DNA of 64,000 bases from the NCBI GenBank assembly GCA_963576735.1, contig OY755175.1, forward strand, positions 2,496,401 through 2,560,400, given 5' to 3'. The position numbers and the translations under genes were made by a program. This document shows positions 59,516-64,000 of this stretch, one piece after another (position 1 is the first letter of the stretch; each line of letters opens with the position of its first letter). The notes beneath the pieces are model-generated. The model did no database searches. It saw only the letters and a list, made by a program, of their open reading frames with translations, and was not told the DNA's origin. Source of the stretch: Bedellia somnulentella (taxonomy: Eukaryota; Arthropoda; Insecta; Lepidoptera; Bedelliidae).

Positions 59516-60811
59516 TTATTCCATAAAATTACAATAAAACCCATTCTTTTCTTACTAGTTACTGACAGAATGCATCATCCTATCCACACCCTTTTCCTAC
59601 CACTCAACGCCACCACATATAATGATACTAAACCTCCAAGACCCCACATAATGTTAGCTGGATATATTGGTGTTACCATCGTCAACTCCGGAATGCACAT
59701 CCGGGCCCGGTTTCCGCGAACCACCTGATGCTAGCAATTAACAGCCTACTTTGACGAAAGCTGCGCTCGAAAGCTCGTTTACATTCGCCTTTAGGTCTTG
59801 GCCATCTTTTTGTTGGAACTTGTAGATGGAGGTGTTCTATTTATACTCATTGGTTTGTATGAGAAGGATTTTTAGCAAGAAATTGACCATGTTACTAAAT
59901 TATTCAAAACATTGTACGCAACTAACTATAACAATTTAAGAAACGTGAAACTTAGTCAATCCTGAATTGTCTGACTTTTCAGTTTCTTGACTCCTGAGTC
60001 TCTGTGGGGTTTATTATACTTAAATATGTTTTTTCTATGTTTCTTATTTTATCAAACGATATTTTGTAGGTAAGTATAATTGGATTATTCAGCTTAATTT
60101 CATAAACTACTATAACACTTTATTCTAATGGCATATAAAGGAATTGAAATCCATACTAATATTATAAATGGGAAAGTGAGTTTGTTTGTTTGTTTGTTCC
60201 GCTTTCACGCCGTAAATACTGAACCGATTGCTTTGAAATTTTTCAGACGTGTAGTTAGAAGTCTAAATTAAATAATAGGGTACTTTTTATCCCGGAAAAA
60301 ATATGTTCCCATGGGAAATCAAAAATATTGTTTGCTTACTAAATGCATTGGAGATGGCGCTGTGTATCGTTTAAAACAACGTAAAATATTGTAAACTAAT
60401 ATAAAAATCAAAATTTAGAAGCTTAATGGTACGGTAATGGATCCCCGAAAATAAGGAACTCCCGAGGGATGATGTACCATTTTTTCATCGTATACATTTT
60501 TTTTTACATCTACTTATATTGCAAACGAATATTAACATGTAAATTTAGAAGCTAAATGAAACGACGACGATTCCTTGAAACTAAGGAATCCGCAAGAGTT
60601 CTCATAGGAACATCAAAAACCTTAACTCATATATGGCTCAATATATTGCAGCGATTATTTTTATCATCGATGGAATTCACATCAGACACTTTGTTAATGT
60701 TCATAATGGAAAGATGAAGGGGTTTCATCAATTTAAATGACAAATTTGTTTATCAATAGTAAGACTAATATGAAATAAAGCGTAATAAAAATTTGACATC
60801 GCCCCGGTAAC

Positions 60812-60902
60812 GTCTCCGTGGCGTAGCGGTATAACTAACTACTATGAATATTTAATTAGAACTATTATGAATCAATCGTCCCGGGTTCGTATCTCAGGTA
60901 AT
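60812..60902 (+). repeat. tRNA-like segment carried inside Helitron copy 2
   Basis: TGGCGTAGCGG and CGGGTTCGTATCTCAGG as in copy 1. Identical context shows the segment was in the Helitron before it multiplied. Confidence 0.6.
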
Positions 60903-61319
60903 TCAAGCTTTTTGTAAAAAAATGTTTTGTTAGCTTAAAATAACACTATATATAATAATAACAAGCACTATCCCTTCAATTTAGCGATTATTTTGGAAGG
61001 AGATCCACCACTAATCATCCCTATATTGCCGAGCAATCGCTGCAAGCTCTCCCACTATCACCAACGGTCAGTGTAGGGGGCAGCACCGGGCCGTCGCCGC
61101 AGCGCCAAACTACTATCCGTATCTGTACTTACTAAAGATATTCTCATTTCTGAACATAAAAACTTGGTATATTTGTTTCATGATTCTTATGAACAATTGA
61201 AAAGGAATTTTTGGAACTCAACCCCTAACGGGTTGATATAGCAAATGAAAGTTAATATAGAGTTTTTTTACATTTTATAATAAAACTTGGTGCGATTGAA
61301 TTTATGAAATCCATCTATC

Positions 61320-61505
61320 AATCATTCATGAATATATGCTAACAACCATAAATTCCATAAAAGGGTAGCCATAGCTTCGGAGATTCTTCATCCAATTTTG
61401 GAAATATATTGATAAAAGATAGGTTAATAAAGGTTGTTAGTGATGGGTCACAAACTGCATCGCCCAACAATCACTTAAAAAGCCTCAATGTCCTTTATGT
61501 CATTT
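61320..61505 (-). repeat. SINE S1 remnant carried inside Helitron copy 2
   Basis: AACCATAAATTCCATAAAAG, GGTAGCCATAGCTTCGGAG and GTGATGGGTCACAAACTGCA follow the S1 order. The same piece lies in copy 1 at 100-300. Confidence 0.65.
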
Positions 61506-61639
61506 ACAATGCCCGCGGGATTATAAATATAAAAAACAGAAGTTGAGATAGTGTTTCGGTATTTTGGTATTATGTAAACTGGATGCAAAAAATGAAGTCC
61601 ACGCGGACGAAGTCGCGGGGCAAAAAGCTAGTTATTAAT

Positions 61640-63750
61640 AAAGTAAAAAAAAGTTAACATAATCACAAATTATAGATATAGATTCCAAGTAAAGTAACTT
61701 AATATACGGTGAGTCATGACTGGCACAAAATATATTAAATGATTAAAAGAAAGTATTTATTCTGGTCATTTTACTTAATCACCTCAAATTTAATGTACAT
61801 TGTTATGCTTCTATACTTTTCATTCCCCTTTAACTTAAAGGACCATTAGGCGATTTATTGTCCTTATTAATTAACGGTTCAATTTATGTTTTAAAACACG
61901 TGATATTGTGTTTAATCACCTGATCAGTGACACGATTTCAGAGATATTGAATAAGCAGCTACAAATATATTTTGTATTCATGCACTCGTGCAAGATATGT
62001 ATGTAAACAAAGAAGAAATGTGAGTGTGTAAATTGATGTAAAATAAGTAAACTATGGTATAAAAACAGCAACCGGTTCGAAGCGTAAAGTTGGTCAAACA
62101 ATATCAAGAGACTAATTAATAAATATTTAACCACAGATGTCATTTAAGGACGAGAAGTAATACGAATAAATGTATTTTTTTTAAACTTATAAATAAACGG
62201 TTATTTACATTGCCACGTCCATAGCAGAAACAAAATATTTAGAAACAATTCAGCAAAGGTAATCAATATTTTCTAGAGACATTTGAAATCTCAATATAAA
62301 GTTCACTAATATTAGATAAAATAAAATATAATATAGGCATTGGTATGGAGTTACATTGAAAAGGGCTTGCATGAGTACAATGTGTATTAATTAATATAAT
62401 GTAATTCAGTGACGCTATTGAGGGTCGATAAATTTATCATTATGTTTATATGATTCATTAAAAAAATATTTCGTGACTCTAAAATCAATGAAGCTAATAT
62501 TGTTACTAAACAATACTAAAATAGTACAGTTTAAACCGCTATCGTAACGTTTTCCCTGGTATTTTCTATAAGAAACCAAACTGGTTTGTCCGACCCCGAT
62601 AAAGCGATTATCGGATGACTAGAGAATTCCGATCTCGACTCCAATCACCAGAAATCATCGCCACATTTTATAATCGCACTCAACAATAAACACCACTTTG
62701 CACTACGCCATTTTGAAAGATACTTCTATCTAAATGTCAAGTGCCAACTAACTACAATACCGAATTATGTCTGACTACACTTGAAAGATATTTGATGGAA
62801 ATGTGAGCAATACGGATGGTACGATGTTTAAATGTTTCAGTTTGATAAAAATATGGGAAACGTCAGTCTCAGTATTTTTAAATCATATTTAAATAAGTTG
62901 TGTTGTTCTAATATACAAATGTTTAAATTACGTTGCAACCCATAATCATCAAACTTAGGCAGTTATTATTTTAACACATTGAAGTACCCAATCAGGGTAG
63001 TACTTTCTGATATTTATATAAAGGGAAGCAAATATAGCTACGAGATACTCTGTGTGGAAGTTAAATTTATGACGTACGTTTTTATATGTATTCGACCAAA
63101 TCATAATCTCCTATTTCTGAAGCCATTTCAAATATAGGTCTAGATCGTTAATTAAGATTAAAGGATTAGCATCAGTAAAGCCACTTTGCCGTATTCAATC
63201 AAACGCAACGCAAGGACTTCGAATGTACACTCCTTTTCTATTGCTGCTGTAGATAAAAATAATCTGACGAATAATTCCTTACATTAATCATTTTTCGCGA
63301 GGTCTATTAAGACAATCGAAGACGGTACAATACCGCAGTTGTCACGGGTGGGTGAACTCCAATTTTACGATTTCCTGCTTGATGGAAAAGTCAGACAAGA
63401 TTACAGTATTAATAGTTCAAAACAATTACAGACCATATCAAAGAAATTGATTTCAATTTTAGTTACGACAACTTTCACGCCTGAAACTTCAGAGTCGTCT
63501 AATTCTTTCCATATATTTTGGTAATGCTAACTTTGTATTAGAGCTTGGTTTAGTTTGGTTATCATGACTTGAGACAATGCAACCGCAACGTTTTTTTAAG
63601 ACCTGGATCTTGCATTCGAAAATTGCGATTCGATGCAATTGCATTCTAGTATACCGGTATGAATGTTTTGTTTGATATGAGTATCAAGTATTATCATAGT
63701 TTGACTTAAAAGCATGAAGAAGAAAGATAACTCGATATCGTTTAAATAGA
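61640..63750. other. AT-rich intergenic stretch, nothing recognised
   Basis: Short ORFs only (61916-62143, 63339-63524, 63596-63829) with no motif or splice support. Confidence 0.5.
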
Positions 63751-63754
63751 TAAC

Positions 63755-64000
63755 ATAACATAAACGTTCACGCCGTTTATCCCCGAAGGGGTTGGCAGAG
63801 GTACCAATACTCCTGAACTCACATGGCAAGCGCCATCTAGTTTCCAGAGAAGGTACCCACGTTTTGCTTAGACAGTGTACTCACGTGATAGGGGGCAGGC
63901 CTATCGCCGATGTGTGATATTACATATATTTGACTAGAAAATCTATTATCACCTTTACCTACTACACGCAACATTTTCGGAAAACCACCAAGGCCATTTC
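63755..64000 (-). repeat. SINE S2 copy, cut by the window end
   Basis: TTCACGCCGTTTATCCCCG, AGGGGTTGGCAGAGGTACC, ACAGTGTACTCACGTGATAG and GGCAGGCCTATCGCCG. The best-preserved S2 copy in the window; its tRNA-related head would lie beyond the right edge. Confidence 0.7.

Larger units (their letters stand above)
60150..61631 (+). mobile_element. Non-autonomous Helitron, copy 2, complete
   Basis: TCCATACTAATATTATAAAT starts at 60150 after A, and AAAAAGCTAG ends at 61631 before T. GTCCACGCGGAC and CGCG...CGCG hairpin halves lie just before the end. It is 1482 bp. Nearly identical to the reverse complement of 1-1479, but one A is missing in the run at 60611, so the 61-codon ORF of copy 1 is frameshifted here. 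Confidence 0.92.

Noticed and set aside
1..64000. CRISPR array, rRNA or bacterial-type operon
   Set aside because: No regularly spaced direct repeats, no rRNA signatures; regular short repeats are (TATG)n, (AT)n, (GACA)n and (TTTA)n microsatellites.

Overview
This is an AT-rich, intron-containing insect nuclear window. It is almost certainly lepidopteran: there are many Helitron ends of the butterfly/moth type, tRNA-related SINEs, a Rebers-Riddiford cuticle gene with a four-codon first exon, and a Patronin/CAMSAP gene. No bacterial-style operons, CRISPR arrays or rRNA genes are visible.

Three host genes can be supported. (1) The 3' part of a C2H2 zinc-finger gene lies on + from about 2476 to 10073. 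Its eight exons join in frame, and a decayed or alternative duplicate of the finger exon precedes them. (2) A small two-exon RR-2 cuticular protein gene lies on - (14047-14807) with a TATA box and a poly(A) signal. (3) A large gene on - encodes the microtubule minus-end protein Patronin/CAMSAP. Its CAMSAP-type CH domain is spread over exons at 40487-28187 and its C-terminal CKK domain ends at 22712. Most of the linker between the two domains is missing, and a 200-N assembly gap (24803-25002) cuts into one linker exon. A possible first coding exon is at 45708-45800.

Much of the rest is mobile DNA. Two near-identical Helitrons lie in inverted orientation at the window ends (1-1479 and 60150-61631), and each carries a tRNA-like segment and an old SINE piece. 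A nested Helitron/SINE complex occupies 53267-55825. A dead non-LTR retrotransposon (17755-20595, -) is split by a 1.48-kb terminal-inverted-repeat element carrying a CXC-type cysteine-rich protein ORF. A hAT transposase tail lies at 12556-13153 and a 0.6-kb MITE at 7880-8492. More than 20 copies of one short SINE family (called S1 here) are scattered throughout, several with clear target-site duplications. The 3' end of S1 resembles the 3' end of the LINE in this window, so that LINE family is the likely mobilising machinery.

Region by region: 1-2400 Helitron and remnants; 2400-10300 zinc-finger gene; 10300-13950 repeats; 13995-14882 cuticle gene; 15000-20940 repeats, LINE and TIR element; 21060-45800 Patronin, with large introns that hold several perfect palindromes; 46000-64000 mostly non-coding with nested transposons. 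Exon boundaries were read by eye from splice signals and reading phase.
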